A stretch of 52,417 bases of DNA from positions 1 to 52,417 of IMG/VR virus record IMGVR_UViG_3300045116_000082; one strand, 5' to 3'. The DNA comes from a virus. The notes under the pieces were generated by a model. The model was not told the DNA's origin. It made no database searches and saw only the letters and a list, made by a program, of their open reading frames with translations. The translations under genes were made by a program, and so were the position numbers. This document shows, one piece after another, positions 45,291 to 52,417 of the stretch. Every line of letters begins with the position of its first letter. Position 1 is the first letter of the stretch.

Positions 45291-46778
45291 TCAGTCGATC
45301 CGCCCACGCAGGGCGTTGATCGCGGCCTGCGTCTGTGCGCGTACCAGATCGGTCAAGGCTTCCTTCACGGCCGCCACGACCAGCTCGGCGTCCACCGGGC
45401 ACCGGTCCGCATCCTTCGCCACGTCACCGTCCTCGCCGTCCTCCGCCAGCAACACCGCCAGCGTGTCGTCGTCGCCGTCCAGCCACAGCACCGTCTCGTC
45501 GGCTACCGGGCCGTCCGCCGTCGCCGTCGTCTCTGCCCGAGATCCGGACTCGGGCGCGGGCTGCGGCTCCGGCGAAGGCGCGGCCTTCTGCAACCCCGCC
45601 AGCGTCGCCGCCGCCTCACGCAATGCCGCGATAGCTTCCCGGAGCAGCGCCGCATCGTCCGGCGGTTCGTCCGGCTCCGGTTCGGGGTCCGGCTCGGGCG
45701 CGGGCTGCTCGCGCAGTACGGCGGCCTCCGCCTCCAGCCCGTAGTCCTCCAGCAGTCCGGCTAGCTCGCCGTCCGTCAGCTCACGCTGGAGACGCCGCTC
45801 TAGTCGGTCGCCCGCCTTCACGTAGGCGGCCCACCCCACGGTGTCGCGGTCCCACGGCGCCGCCTTCAACGAGTCGGGCATGTCTTCAGCGTCGCGGAAC
45901 TTCTGGTAGTGCCGCGCCAGATGCGCCTTGACTGCGTCGCGGTCCTCGTCCGGAATCTGCGTGCGGCCGAGGCGCGCCGCCGCCGACACCAGCCCACGCC
46001 AGATCACCTTGCCGGACGCCGGGCTGTGGTGTGGCAACTTCAACGACCCGAAGGCCGCTGGCGGCATCTCGGCGCTCCACCCGTAGTGCCCGGCGATGCG
46101 CCGCCGCTCGCCCTTCGAGCACTCCTCCCACGACGCTTCGGTGAAGTCCTTAAGCACGGGCGCGGCCCACGGCACTTCCTCGTCGTCGTCGATACTGCGC
46201 GAGACGTCCTTGGGCGACACGCCCTTGGCGACGGCTTCCTCGTCGGCTTCGATGGCGTCCAGCGCCCGCTGCGCCCACGCCTTCAGCAGCGCGCGGTCCT
46301 CGTCGAAGGAAGCCGCCATGAGCGCCTCGGCGTTGGCCGGGACCGGGACCACGCTCACCTCCAGCAGCTCGCACCGGATGTAGTCGTAGCCCTTGCGGTC
46401 TTCGTTGAACGTCCACTCCAGCGGGCGGAACCCGACCGACGCGCCGCGCAGGAACCCGGCCTTGACCATGCGGTACACGTACTCCGCCATCGGGTTTAGG
46501 TCGGCCGTCGCGAACTCGATCACCATCTCGATGCCGTGCTCGCTGCGCGCAACCTCGACGGCCCGGCCTACGGGCAGGCTCCGGTAGTCGTGGGCGAACG
46601 GGATGACGGGGTTGCGGAGGAAGTTGGTGAGGTCGATGCCTGCGGGAACAATCACGTCACGCTCGCGGTCCGGCGTGTCGGTCGTCACCACGAACCGCAC
46701 CCGGCGCTCCGCGAGCACGGCCACGTCCACAAGCAGCTGCTTCCGGACCGGCTCGGCTACGGTGTCGTTGGTCGCCAT
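45291..46778 (-). CDS. Prohead maturation protease with C-terminal extension
   Basis: A 495-residue protein. The N-terminal 155 residues are a U35/S78-type prohead serine protease: RERDVIVPAGIDLTNFLRNPV, FAHDY with the catalytic histidine at 63, KAGFLRGASVGF, and LLEVSVVPVPANAEAL with the likely nucleophile S142. Then comes a domain with SLKLPHH, WRGLVSAAARLG and AVKAHLARHYQKF, found fused to proteases in some phages, and a proline- and acid-rich tail that may act as scaffold. Its leader contains a terminator hairpin. Confidence 0.92.
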   Translation of the reverse strand: MATNDTVAEPVRKQLLVDVAVLAERRVRFVVTTDTPDRERDVIVPAGIDLTNFLRNPVIPFAHDYRSLPVGRAVEVARSEHGIEMVIEFATADLNPMAEYVYRMVKAGFLRGASVGFRPLEWTFNEDRKGYDYIRCELLEVSVVPVPANAEALMAASFDEDRALLKAWAQRALDAIEADEEAVAKGVSPKDVSRSIDDDEEVPWAAPVLKDFTEASWEECSKGERRRIAGHYGWSAEMPPAAFGSLKLPHHSPASGKVIWRGLVSAAARLGRTQIPDEDRDAVKAHLARHYQKFRDAEDMPDSLKAAPWDRDTVGWAAYVKAGDRLERRLQRELTDGELAGLLEDYGLEAEAAVLREQPAPEPDPEPEPDEPPDDAALLREAIAALREAAATLAGLQKAAPSPEPQPAPESGSRAETTATADGPVADETVLWLDGDDDTLAVLLAEDGEDGDVAKDADRCPVDAELVVAAVKEALTDLVRAQTQAAINALRGRID

Positions 46779-46792
46779 AGGCTATCCCCCTA

Positions 46793-46854
46793 CAAAGCAA
46801 AAGCGCCGCAGCGACCAGAAGCTCCCGAGAGCCTCCGATGATCGCTGCGGCGCT
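46793..46854 (-). terminator. Intrinsic terminator / attenuator in the protease leader
   Basis: A perfect 13 bp stem, AGCGCCGCAGCGA with its complement (46842-46854 and 46802-46814), followed on the minus strand by TTTTGCTTTG. The 27-base loop contains a second small stem. It lies between the candidate promoter at 46893-46921 and the protease start at 46778. Confidence 0.85.
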
Positions 46855-46892
46855 AGTGGCCCGGCCGCAAGGCCATGAACTCGACGGAGCCT

Positions 46893-46921
46893 AGTATAGC
46901 TACACTCGGTCCACCCGTAAA
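46893..46921 (-). promoter_or_regulatory. Sigma70-like promoter before the capsid genes
   Basis: Minus strand TTTACG (46916-46921), 17 bases, TATACT (46893-46898). Four of six and five of six bases match the consensus, and the spacing is ideal, in the only AT-rich gap of this part. Transcription would start near 46885, about 30 bases before the terminator hairpin. Confidence 0.7.
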
Positions 46922-46932
46922 GCCTTAACCGG

Positions 46933-47139
46933 TTAGTGCCCCGTCAGACCGCGCCGACCGACGATGCGCTGGTCGGCATACTCAACTGCTCGCACCTGCA
47001 CGGCGCCGTCCTGGAGCCGCACCGTGATCGACACGCTGGCCAAGTCTTCGGCGCGGTCGAGATACTCGCGCCGGGCGCGCAGCTCCGTCAGCATCGCATG
47101 CGCAATCACTTCCGTGCGGCGCGCCGTCGGCTCACCCAC
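46933..47139 (-). CDS. Hypothetical small protein, 68 aa
   Basis: GTG start behind GGAGGATTCC. A helix (EVIAHAMLTELRARREYLDRAEDLA) is followed by two strands (VSITVRLQDGAVQVRAVEYA). Last gene before the capsid promoter. Family unknown. Confidence 0.65.
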   Translation of the reverse strand: MGEPTARRTEVIAHAMLTELRARREYLDRAEDLASVSITVRLQDGAVQVRAVEYADQRIVGRRGLTGH

Positions 47140-47199
47140 GGAATCCTCCCGCCATGATGCCCCGGCGCCCGGTTCCCGCGCGGCGCGGCGCAGCGCACG

Positions 47200-47442
47200 T
47201 CATGGCCGGACTCCTTCACTGCCGTCCTCGGCCGTGTACCGCCCCGGCTGTAGCACGGCGGCGCGGGCCATGTCTTCGGCGGCGCGCACGACCATCGGAC
47301 ACGGGCGGCAGAGGAAGCAGCAGCAGCCCGGAGGCGCCGTACTCGGCAGCGGCGTTACCCAGATCCCGTCATCCTGGTACGTGGCCCCGCACCTGCATCG
47401 CCAGGCGCCGCCCGCTCTCACGAACACGTGCGATACCTCCAT
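47200..47442 (-). CDS. Small cysteine-rich protein
   Basis: An 80-residue protein with CRCG (16-19) and CCCFLCRPC (39-47), enough for one or two zinc sites, and a short helix at the end. ATG behind GGAGGCGTCG. Possibly a zinc ribbon protein that binds nucleic acid; its role in a head gene cluster is unclear. Confidence 0.68.
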   Translation of the reverse strand: MEVSHVFVRAGGAWRCRCGATYQDDGIWVTPLPSTAPPGCCCFLCRPCPMVVRAAEDMARAAVLQPGRYTAEDGSEGVRP

Positions 47443-47452
47443 CGACGCCTCC

Positions 47453-47749
47453 TCAGTTCGGCATGGCCGCGCCGCGCACTTCCAACGCAGCCTCCGCGCT
47501 CGTCAGCGTGGCCATCTCCTGCACCAACAGCGCCAACGCCCCGGTCCCACGCAAGAGGAACCACTCCAGCTTCTCCGGCGTAATCCGGGCACACGCCTCA
47601 GACTCCTGCTCGGTGGCCAGCCAGACGAGCAACGCCGCCGCTGCTACCACGCCGCACTGCTCGCCTCGCGCGGCGTCCCAGAGTATGCGCATCACGCGGT
47701 GGACGTCATCGCGGTCGACTGAACTCGGTCGCCCTAGTTGGGCTGGCAT
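47453..47749 (-). CDS. Hypothetical helical protein, 98 aa
   Basis: A helical protein (DDVHRVMRILWDAARGEQCGVVAAAALLVWLATEQESE). The middle helix is hydrophobic enough to be buried or membrane-associated. It overlaps the gene upstream by 16 bases. Family not recognised. Confidence 0.62.
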   Translation of the reverse strand: MPAQLGRPSSVDRDDVHRVMRILWDAARGEQCGVVAAAALLVWLATEQESEACARITPEKLEWFLLRGTGALALLVQEMATLTSAEAALEVRGAAMPN

Positions 47750-48042
47750 GTCCGCGTCCCTCCGCCGTAGGCGCGCCGCACGTCGTCATCCGACATGTCG
47801 CCAACGGCCTTCACCTGCTCCGCTGCCGCCGTCATCAGGCGGCGCAGCAGCACACAGGCCCGCTCGTCGCGCGTCGCCTCCGGATAGCCCTGGAACCCCG
47901 GCGACACGTCAACGTAGGCCATCATCAGTGCCGCTTCCGCATCGGCGTGTCGCATACCTTCGAGCCTCCCCAACAGCTCCTCGGCCTTCGCCGCCGCCAC
48001 CAGTCGCTCGACGCGCACCTGCGTTACCCGGACCTGTCCCAT
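47734..48042 (-). CDS. Hypothetical helical protein, 102 aa
   Basis: Starts with ATG behind GGAGGGGCGC. Helical (VERLVAAAKAEELLGRLEGMRHADAEAALMMAYVDV; VLLRRLMTAAAEQVKAVGDM), with an acidic C-terminal stretch. The 108 bases before it carry no gene that I can support. Function unknown. Confidence 0.62.
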   Translation of the reverse strand: MGQVRVTQVRVERLVAAAKAEELLGRLEGMRHADAEAALMMAYVDVSPGFQGYPEATRDERACVLLRRLMTAAAEQVKAVGDMSDDDVRRAYGGGTRTCQPN

Positions 48043-48150
48043 GCGCCCCTCCTCTCAAACAGACTCAGCAGCCGCACCCGGTGGTTCGTGCTCCGGACGA
48101 CGGCCGCCATCCCCCCAACACTTCCAAGGCAACCACCCGCTCAGCGACGC

Positions 48151-48873
48151 TCAGATGGCGACGGGCCGCTGCGTCCATGTCTCCAGATACCGCTCCACGA
48201 ACGTCCGCTCGTGCCAGTACTCGTGGCCGTACCGGAACGGGTGCCGCAGCAGGAACGGCTCATAGCACGGGTCCACGACCACGCGCATCCCGCGCCCCTC
48301 GGCTAGCCCCAGCCACCAGTTCAGGCAGCTACTCTCGACGGTCGCCTCGCGCTGCGTCCCCAGCAGCAGCGAGAGGCCGAACAGGTATAGCTCCTCGAAG
48401 TCCTCGTCGATGGCCTGACACACCTGCATCGCGAACGTGCACGTGAAGTAGTCGCGAAACCGCCGCGCCATCACCCGAATCGGCCACGTGACAGCGCGCG
48501 GGTTCTCCGGCACCGGCTCCGTCGTGTAGAGCGGCACCGGGCACTGCACGATCCACGCGAGGTCGTTGGCGTCCTGAATCGGCCGCCCGGCATACGTCCC
48601 TTCCGCGTCCGGCACGATCTGGTGCTGCTCCCACCACCGGCTCGCCGCGATGCGTCCGGCCGGATCGCGCGCCACGTTCCAGAAGTTGTTCAGCGCCCAG
48701 CACTCGAACGTCTCATCCGTCCACGGCATGCGCCCGACGCCATGCGAACCGCAGATGGCCACCTTCCGTCGCCGCGTCGCCCCGGCCCGATACTGCACCC
48801 GGCCGTCGACGACTTCCAGCGGCGCGACGTGCGGCGAGATGCCGCTGTACGGGCGGATGTCCGGGCTACCCAC
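48151..48873 (-). CDS. Rossmann-like protein of phage head cluster, paralogue 2
   Basis: A 240-residue protein: RRRKVAICGSHGVGRMPWTD, then FECWALNNFWN, AWIVQCPVPLYTTEP, FAMQVCQAIDEDFEELYLFGLSLLLGTQ and NWWLGLAEGRGMRVVVDP. The same succession occurs in the protein at 41956-42921, so the two are distant paralogues. The fold suggests nucleotide or nucleotide-sugar binding. The role in the virion cluster is unknown. Confidence 0.75.
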   Translation of the reverse strand: MGSPDIRPYSGISPHVAPLEVVDGRVQYRAGATRRRKVAICGSHGVGRMPWTDETFECWALNNFWNVARDPAGRIAASRWWEQHQIVPDAEGTYAGRPIQDANDLAWIVQCPVPLYTTEPVPENPRAVTWPIRVMARRFRDYFTCTFAMQVCQAIDEDFEELYLFGLSLLLGTQREATVESSCLNWWLGLAEGRGMRVVVDPCYEPFLLRHPFRYGHEYWHERTFVERYLETWTQRPVAI

Positions 48874-49183
48874 GCTCGCCTCCCACCTGCAGCGTCCCGC
48901 TCGCCCACGTCTCGGTCGTCCCGGTGCTGTAGGTCCAGTTGCGCAACCGGGTCGGCGCCCACGTCCCGGTATTCTCCGTCACCAGCCACGGCGTCACCGG
49001 TAACACCTGCCGCTCGGGAATCGGCGGCAGCATCGGCGCCATCGGCATCGGGATTGTTACCGGCTGCGGCGGTCGCGCCTCAACCGGGCGCGCCTGCTTC
49101 GGCGCCTCGGGTGGCGGCAGCTTCGGCAGTCCGCCAATCGACACGCCGCGCGCCATGCAGACGATCTCGTGTGGGTTCATCAT
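48866..49183 (-). CDS. Hypothetical proline-rich protein
   Basis: A 105-residue protein from ATGATG behind GGAGCGAGCG. MARGVSIGGLPKLPPPEAP resembles MAIVRSISLGGLPAIAAPEPE of the next gene upstream, so the two may share an N-terminal export or interaction motif. A proline-rich linker (PMPMAPMLPPIPERQ) and a short beta domain (TYSTGTTETWASGTLQVGG) follow. Confidence 0.65.
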   Translation of the reverse strand: MMNPHEIVCMARGVSIGGLPKLPPPEAPKQARPVEARPPQPVTIPMPMAPMLPPIPERQVLPVTPWLVTENTGTWAPTRLRNWTYSTGTTETWASGTLQVGGERG

Positions 49184-49193
49184 CGCTCGCTCC

Positions 49194-49457
49194 TCAGTAC
49201 GTATCCTCGGCATCGAGGCCGTCCATCCACTCACCGATCAGCCCGGTCGTCATCGCCTGCACACCAAGGTCGCGCCGCCGTTGACGCCACAGCCGCGCCC
49301 GCTGTCGCATCGCCTCTACCGGCACCCGTACCGGATGGACCTGCACGGTGACGCGGTTCACGAGATCGTCGACCAGCACCGGTTCCGGTTCGCGCTCCGG
49401 CTCCGGCGCGGCGATGGCTGGGAGGCCACCGAGTGAGATGCTGCGGACAATGGCCAT
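49194..49457 (-). CDS. Hypothetical protein downstream of TLE12
   Basis: An 87-residue protein, start at MAIVRSISLGGLPAI (49457), just after TLE12. The N-terminus resembles that of the protein at 48866-49183; then come a glutamate/proline linker and a basic helix (VEAMRQRARLWRQRRRDLG). The Shine-Dalgarno (GGGGCG) is weak, unlike most genes here. Confidence 0.62.
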   Translation of the reverse strand: MAIVRSISLGGLPAIAAPEPEREPEPVLVDDLVNRVTVQVHPVRVPVEAMRQRARLWRQRRRDLGVQAMTTGLIGEWMDGLDAEDTY

Positions 49458-49490
49458 GTGCGCCCCAAGGTCGCGCCCCGTCGAACGTGG

Positions 49491-49562
49491 TGGTGGAGGG
49501 CGTCCGACTCGAACGGACTGTAGCACCGGGCCGGGGCGCGGATGGCCCGAGCTAGACCCCCC
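49491..49562 (-). ncRNA. tRNA-like element TLE12 with encoded CCA
   Basis: 72 nt including CCA. Acceptor stem GGGGGGT/GCCCTCC (7 pairs, two G-U), discriminator A, then CCA. T-arm GTCCG-TTCGAGT-CGGAC. In the middle is a single long arm: TAGC, CGGGCC, an 11-base loop, GGCCCG, GCTA, with no 7-base anticodon loop. It fills the gap between two genes. It has no GACC...GGTC trailer. A degenerate true tRNA is the main alternative. Confidence 0.65.
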
Positions 49563-49569
49563 GTCAACG

Positions 49570-49821
49570 CTACCGCACGCGCCGTCCGATCTCGCGCGCG
49601 GCGTCCCGACGCACGGCCCGGCGCACGGGCGCCTCGCGAACCGCCGTGGCCGTCATCTGCCGCGCCTCGTTGCGCCGCCGCTGCCGCGACGTCAACCGCT
49701 CTTCCAGATACGCGCGGCGCTGCGCGACCCGGCGCCGCCACCAGCGCACGGCCCAGTACCCGGCCGGGCCGCCGACGACCGCCCCCGCCACCACCGCCGC
49801 CGCGAACTCAGCGCCCGTCAT
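49570..49821 (-). CDS. Small single-pass membrane protein
   Basis: An 83-residue protein. The ATG at 49821 is preferred over an upstream TTG. One transmembrane helix (EFAAAVVAGAVVGGPAGYWAVRWW, about 4-27) is followed by a very basic cytoplasmic helix (RRRVAQRRAYLEERLTSRQRRRNEAR). Unknown function; it could bind DNA or RNA at the membrane. Confidence 0.62.
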   Translation of the reverse strand: MTGAEFAAAVVAGAVVGGPAGYWAVRWWRRRVAQRRAYLEERLTSRQRRRNEARQMTATAVREAPVRRAVRRDAAREIGRRVR

Positions 49822-50068
49822 GGCGCCCCGCAAGCGCGGCTGCTACTTGCCGCCGCCGACGTCGCTGGCGGTAGGCTCTGGCGTGCGCCCGCCCAACCTC
49901 GCCGTGCTGACCCTCGACGGGAAACGTCCCGGTGATGCCGCGCGCGCCGAGGTCGGCCCCGTGCGCGATCAGGTCACGGAGCGCCTCATACGTCGGTCGG
50001 CTGAACATCTCATAGCGCGTGCGGACGGTCGCTGGCAACGCCCCGGTCCCGCTGAGGAGCTTCCTCAC
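49808..50068 (-). CDS. Hypothetical small protein, 86 aa
   Basis: GTG start in a GTGA overlap with the previous stop. RTRYEMFSRPTYEALRDLIAHGADLGARGITGTFP is followed by a basic tail (RQRRRRRQVAAALAGRH). It may bind nucleic acid. Family unknown. Confidence 0.6.
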   Translation of the reverse strand: MRKLLSGTGALPATVRTRYEMFSRPTYEALRDLIAHGADLGARGITGTFPVEGQHGEVGRAHARAYRQRRRRRQVAAALAGRHDGR

Positions 50069-50307
50069 GTGTGCTTCCGGAGGCGGATCGCCCGGCGCGG
50101 GCGCGCAGGATCAAGCGCAGGCCCGGCGTCCGTCTCGGCGCGCAGGCGCTCTAGGTTCTCGCCGACGGCCAGCAATGCATCAGCGACGGCTTGCCCGGAT
50201 AGTGCCATGCGGACGAGCACCGCCCCGGCTGCCTCGGCCTCTTCATTCCTCACGGTGCCCGTGATCAGCTCGCCCTGCACCCACGTTCGCGGCACGCTAC
50301 TCGACAT
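50065..50307 (-). CDS. Small protein with PRTWVxGE motif
   Basis: An 80-residue protein starting at the ATG that overlaps the portal stop. MSSSVPRTWVQGELITGTVRNEEAEAAGAVL carries the motif found at the start of many phage fibre proteins, including the one at 24405-25199, but only a helix and a basic tail follow. Perhaps a head-side minor protein. Confidence 0.62.
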   Translation of the reverse strand: MSSSVPRTWVQGELITGTVRNEEAEAAGAVLVRMALSGQAVADALLAVGENLERLRAETDAGPALDPARPRRAIRLRKHT

Positions 50308-52417
50308 CGCGCCCTCGCACGAGGATCCGTTCCTCGACCGCTGCCAAGTCACGCGCCAGCGCGGCAAGACCTTCACGCGCTGCCACGGCCAGCGCATCGT
50401 TCGGGACGGCTCCGTTCACGTACACCGTCGCCGTCTCCGGCCCGGCCGCCGCCCGAGGCCGGGCGGCCTTCACGCGCAGGCCGACGGCGCATCGGCAGGC
50501 CGGGTGACGCGGCGGATTCGTCGTGCCGTCCTTGAACGCCCCGAACAGCGGCGCCGTCGTGTGGTCCAGCGCCTCACACTTCTCGCACAGGCGGCCGTCA
50601 GGCGCCACGATCCAGATACGCTCGACGGCGTTCGCCGACATCTGGCCCCGCTGGACGGCAATCTGCCAGAGTCGCTGCTGGCCCTGCGACGAGCTGAAGG
50701 CCAGCTCCGTCCGCGCGATGAGCAAGGCGCGCTGGCGCCGCAGCGCCTCCGTGTAGCGCCCCACGCGCGCGAAGAACGCCTCGTCACTCAGCCGCTCCCC
50801 CGCCGCCGAGTGCGCCAGCCGCATGGCGTAGTTCGCCACGGCCTCGGCTGCCTTGGCCGTCAGCCCGATGGTCTGCCGCAGCACCCGGCCCGTCTTGTAG
50901 GCGGACCAGCCCTCACGCAACGCCTCGACGATGACCCGGCGCACGACGCGCAGCACACCCTCCCGCGTCGACGCCGTCAGGTTCGTGATCAGCGTGCCCG
51001 CGTACTCCCGCGCCCACAGCACGGCCTGCGGGTTCACCACGTTCCATGGCACCTGCCCGGCCTCGCGCACGAGCCGCACCCCGGCATCCTCGGCGCCCTG
51101 TCGCACGCCGATGATGAACGCCTCGTGGAGATACCCGAATAGCGGCGGCCGGAGGCCCGTGGCCCACGCCTCCCACGGCACGGCCGCCAGCGCCGCCTCC
51201 TCGTCGCCCTGCTCTAGCGCCCGCACGAAGGCGTCCAGCGGCGTATCCTCACTCAGCGCCGCCAGCTGCGCCGTCAGCCACCGCCGCAACGCCGTCTCGC
51301 GCTTCGCGACGCGCCGCGACAGCTCCGGCAGATCATCCGGGTTGTCGTCCAGCTCCCGCTGCACGATGGCGAGGCCGTCAGCGTCCTTCGCCTCCGTCAT
51401 CGCGTCGAGGTCCGTGAGCAACTCGGCTTCAACCGTCGCGGCCCGCGTCACGGTCGGGTGCCCGGTCGCGAGGACCGGCGGCGCGGCCATCAGCGACGGC
51501 GACGTAACGAGGTTGGCGGGCATCACGAACACGGCCCCCGCGCCGTCCGGCAGCGGCTCCAGTCCCTGTAGCCTGCGCCACTCGTCCACGGTCATCGTGT
51601 AGGGCGCGGCCTTCGCCGAGTCGAGCTGGAACTGCCGGTCGGCCTGCACCGGTGACTGGTATCCAACCACCAGCCGCTCGTCGTATTCCGGCACGACGCG
51701 CTCCTGCAAGTAGGCGCAGAGGAAGTCGATGCGCGGCACGATGAGGTTGGTCTTGTAGAGGAAGTCCACCGAGTCGAGCGCCGCCCGGTTCAGCGCGCCG
51801 TCCCGCACGATGCCCAGCTCCTCGGGCATGATGCCGAACACCTGCACGATCATGTCGCGCTCGTACTTGCGCAGCTCCGTCAGCTGGAGATCCTGAAAGC
51901 TCTGCGACACCTCGTGGACGCCGATCTTGCGCGTGGCGAAGAACGGCAGCGCCGCCCGCCAGAACCCCTGATGCTCGTTCCGCCACCGCTCGGCCAGCGC
52001 CTGCGCCGCCGGTTCGCTGATCGTCCCGGCGTCGTTCTTCGTCGGCTCCGGCCACACGATCAGGTCCGGCCGCGCCCTGTTCAAGAACGTCATGCGCGTG
52101 TGTCTAGCGGCGTACTCGTCCGTTTCCAGCTCGTCGGTCAGCGTCCGCGCGATGCCGCTCCCTCGGCCGTAGGGGTTCGCCGGGTCCGGGTCGACCAGCC
52201 ACAACATCTCGGAGTCCGGAATCTCACCCTGCCATCCGCTCCACGACACGTGGTAGCTCCGCCGCTTCACGGTCGGCGTGTCCGTAACCCAGTGCGGCGG
52301 CACCGGCCAGAACCCGACGGGCAGCCCCAGCCCGTTCCGCTCCTTGACCCAGAACGCCTCGCCTACCAAGTCGAGGTGGATCTGCGTCGTTCGCACCAGC
52401 GCCGGTCCTACCAAGTA
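50297..52417 (-). CDS. Portal protein fused to Mu F-like domain (5' end cut)
   Basis: At least 705 residues; the start lies beyond the window. The N-terminal part has HK97-type portal sequence (WLVDPDPANPYGRGSGIARTLTDELETDEYAARHTRMTFLNRARPDL; YERDMIVQVFGIMPEELGI). The C-terminal ~150 residues are Mu F/SPP1 gp7-like: RTELAFSSSQGQQRLW, LCEKCEALDH and NPPRHPACRC with cysteines that may bind metal. Normally these are two genes. The portal forms the ring for DNA packaging and the minor head domain helps head assembly or ejection. Confidence 0.9.
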   Translation of the reverse strand, partial: YLVGPALVRTTQIHLDLVGEAFWVKERNGLGLPVGFWPVPPHWVTDTPTVKRRSYHVSWSGWQGEIPDSEMLWLVDPDPANPYGRGSGIARTLTDELETDEYAARHTRMTFLNRARPDLIVWPEPTKNDAGTISEPAAQALAERWRNEHQGFWRAALPFFATRKIGVHEVSQSFQDLQLTELRKYERDMIVQVFGIMPEELGIVRDGALNRAALDSVDFLYKTNLIVPRIDFLCAYLQERVVPEYDERLVVGYQSPVQADRQFQLDSAKAAPYTMTVDEWRRLQGLEPLPDGAGAVFVMPANLVTSPSLMAAPPVLATGHPTVTRAATVEAELLTDLDAMTEAKDADGLAIVQRELDDNPDDLPELSRRVAKRETALRRWLTAQLAALSEDTPLDAFVRALEQGDEEAALAAVPWEAWATGLRPPLFGYLHEAFIIGVRQGAEDAGVRLVREAGQVPWNVVNPQAVLWAREYAGTLITNLTASTREGVLRVVRRVIVEALREGWSAYKTGRVLRQTIGLTAKAAEAVANYAMRLAHSAAGERLSDEAFFARVGRYTEALRRQRALLIARTELAFSSSQGQQRLWQIAVQRGQMSANAVERIWIVAPDGRLCEKCEALDHTTAPLFGAFKDGTTNPPRHPACRCAVGLRVKAARPRAAAGPETATVYVNGAVPNDALAVAAREGLAALARDLAAVEERILVRGRDVE

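Noticed and set aside
48043-48150. A 24-28 codon gene in the gap before the 102-residue protein
   Set aside because: No properly spaced Shine-Dalgarno and no conserved features; the frame overlaps the next start.

Overview
The window is one contiguous piece of a high-GC, double-stranded DNA tailed phage (or a prophage of that type) with an HK97-fold capsid and a long tail. Every gene I can support lies on the minus strand, so transcription runs from position 52417 towards position 1. No integrase, repressor, terminase or polymerase is in the window, and the portal gene is cut by the right edge. The host cannot be named from this sequence. Strong GGAGG Shine-Dalgarno sequences, some GTG starts and a sigma70-like promoter indicate a bacterium of high GC.

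Right part, 52.4 to 19.66 kb, virion and lysis genes in order of transcription: portal fused to a Mu F-type domain, a run of small genes, a prohead protease with a promoter and an intrinsic terminator in its leader, major capsid protein, head accessory proteins, head-tail joining proteins, tail tube proteins (two are tandem paralogues), a degenerate C5 cytosine methyltransferase, tail chaperones joined by an A AAA AAG frameshift site, a 1713-residue tape measure protein, tail-tip and fibre proteins (a Kelch-like propeller, a glycosyltransferase-like protein, TIM-barrel-like hydrolases, one carrying a B-lectin), then an M15 peptidase endolysin, a holin and a lipoprotein-like protein.

Middle, 19.66 to 18.58 kb: about 1 kb without genes. 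It holds a GC-only/TA-step repeat, a candidate promoter and a leader rich in hairpins.

Left part, 18.58 to 0.17 kb, accessory genes. Between 18.7 and 13.4 kb, twelve short genes of unknown function stand in a row, and eleven of the spacers between or before them carry a 50 to 68 nt tRNA-like element: an acceptor-type stem, one or two central hairpins and, in ten of the eleven, a T-arm with a TTCGANT or closely related loop. Each is followed by a small GACC...GGTC hairpin and then the Shine-Dalgarno sequence. Acceptor stems differ between copies but stay paired, which argues for selection on RNA structure. A twelfth, more distant copy with an encoded CCA lies at 49.5 kb. I think this is the most likely undescribed system here: tRNA-like punctuation of a phage mRNA, possibly cut by RNase P or RNase Z. 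From 12.5 to 0.17 kb come zinc-ribbon proteins, a GHKL ATPase fused to a metzincin-like HExxH motif, a SNF2/HARP-like helicase and a Ycf46-type AAA ATPase with DUF1257 (Ycf35) and DUF2997 partners. Two ~100 nt homologous structured leaders and a family of hairpins close to ribosome binding sites are also found in this part.
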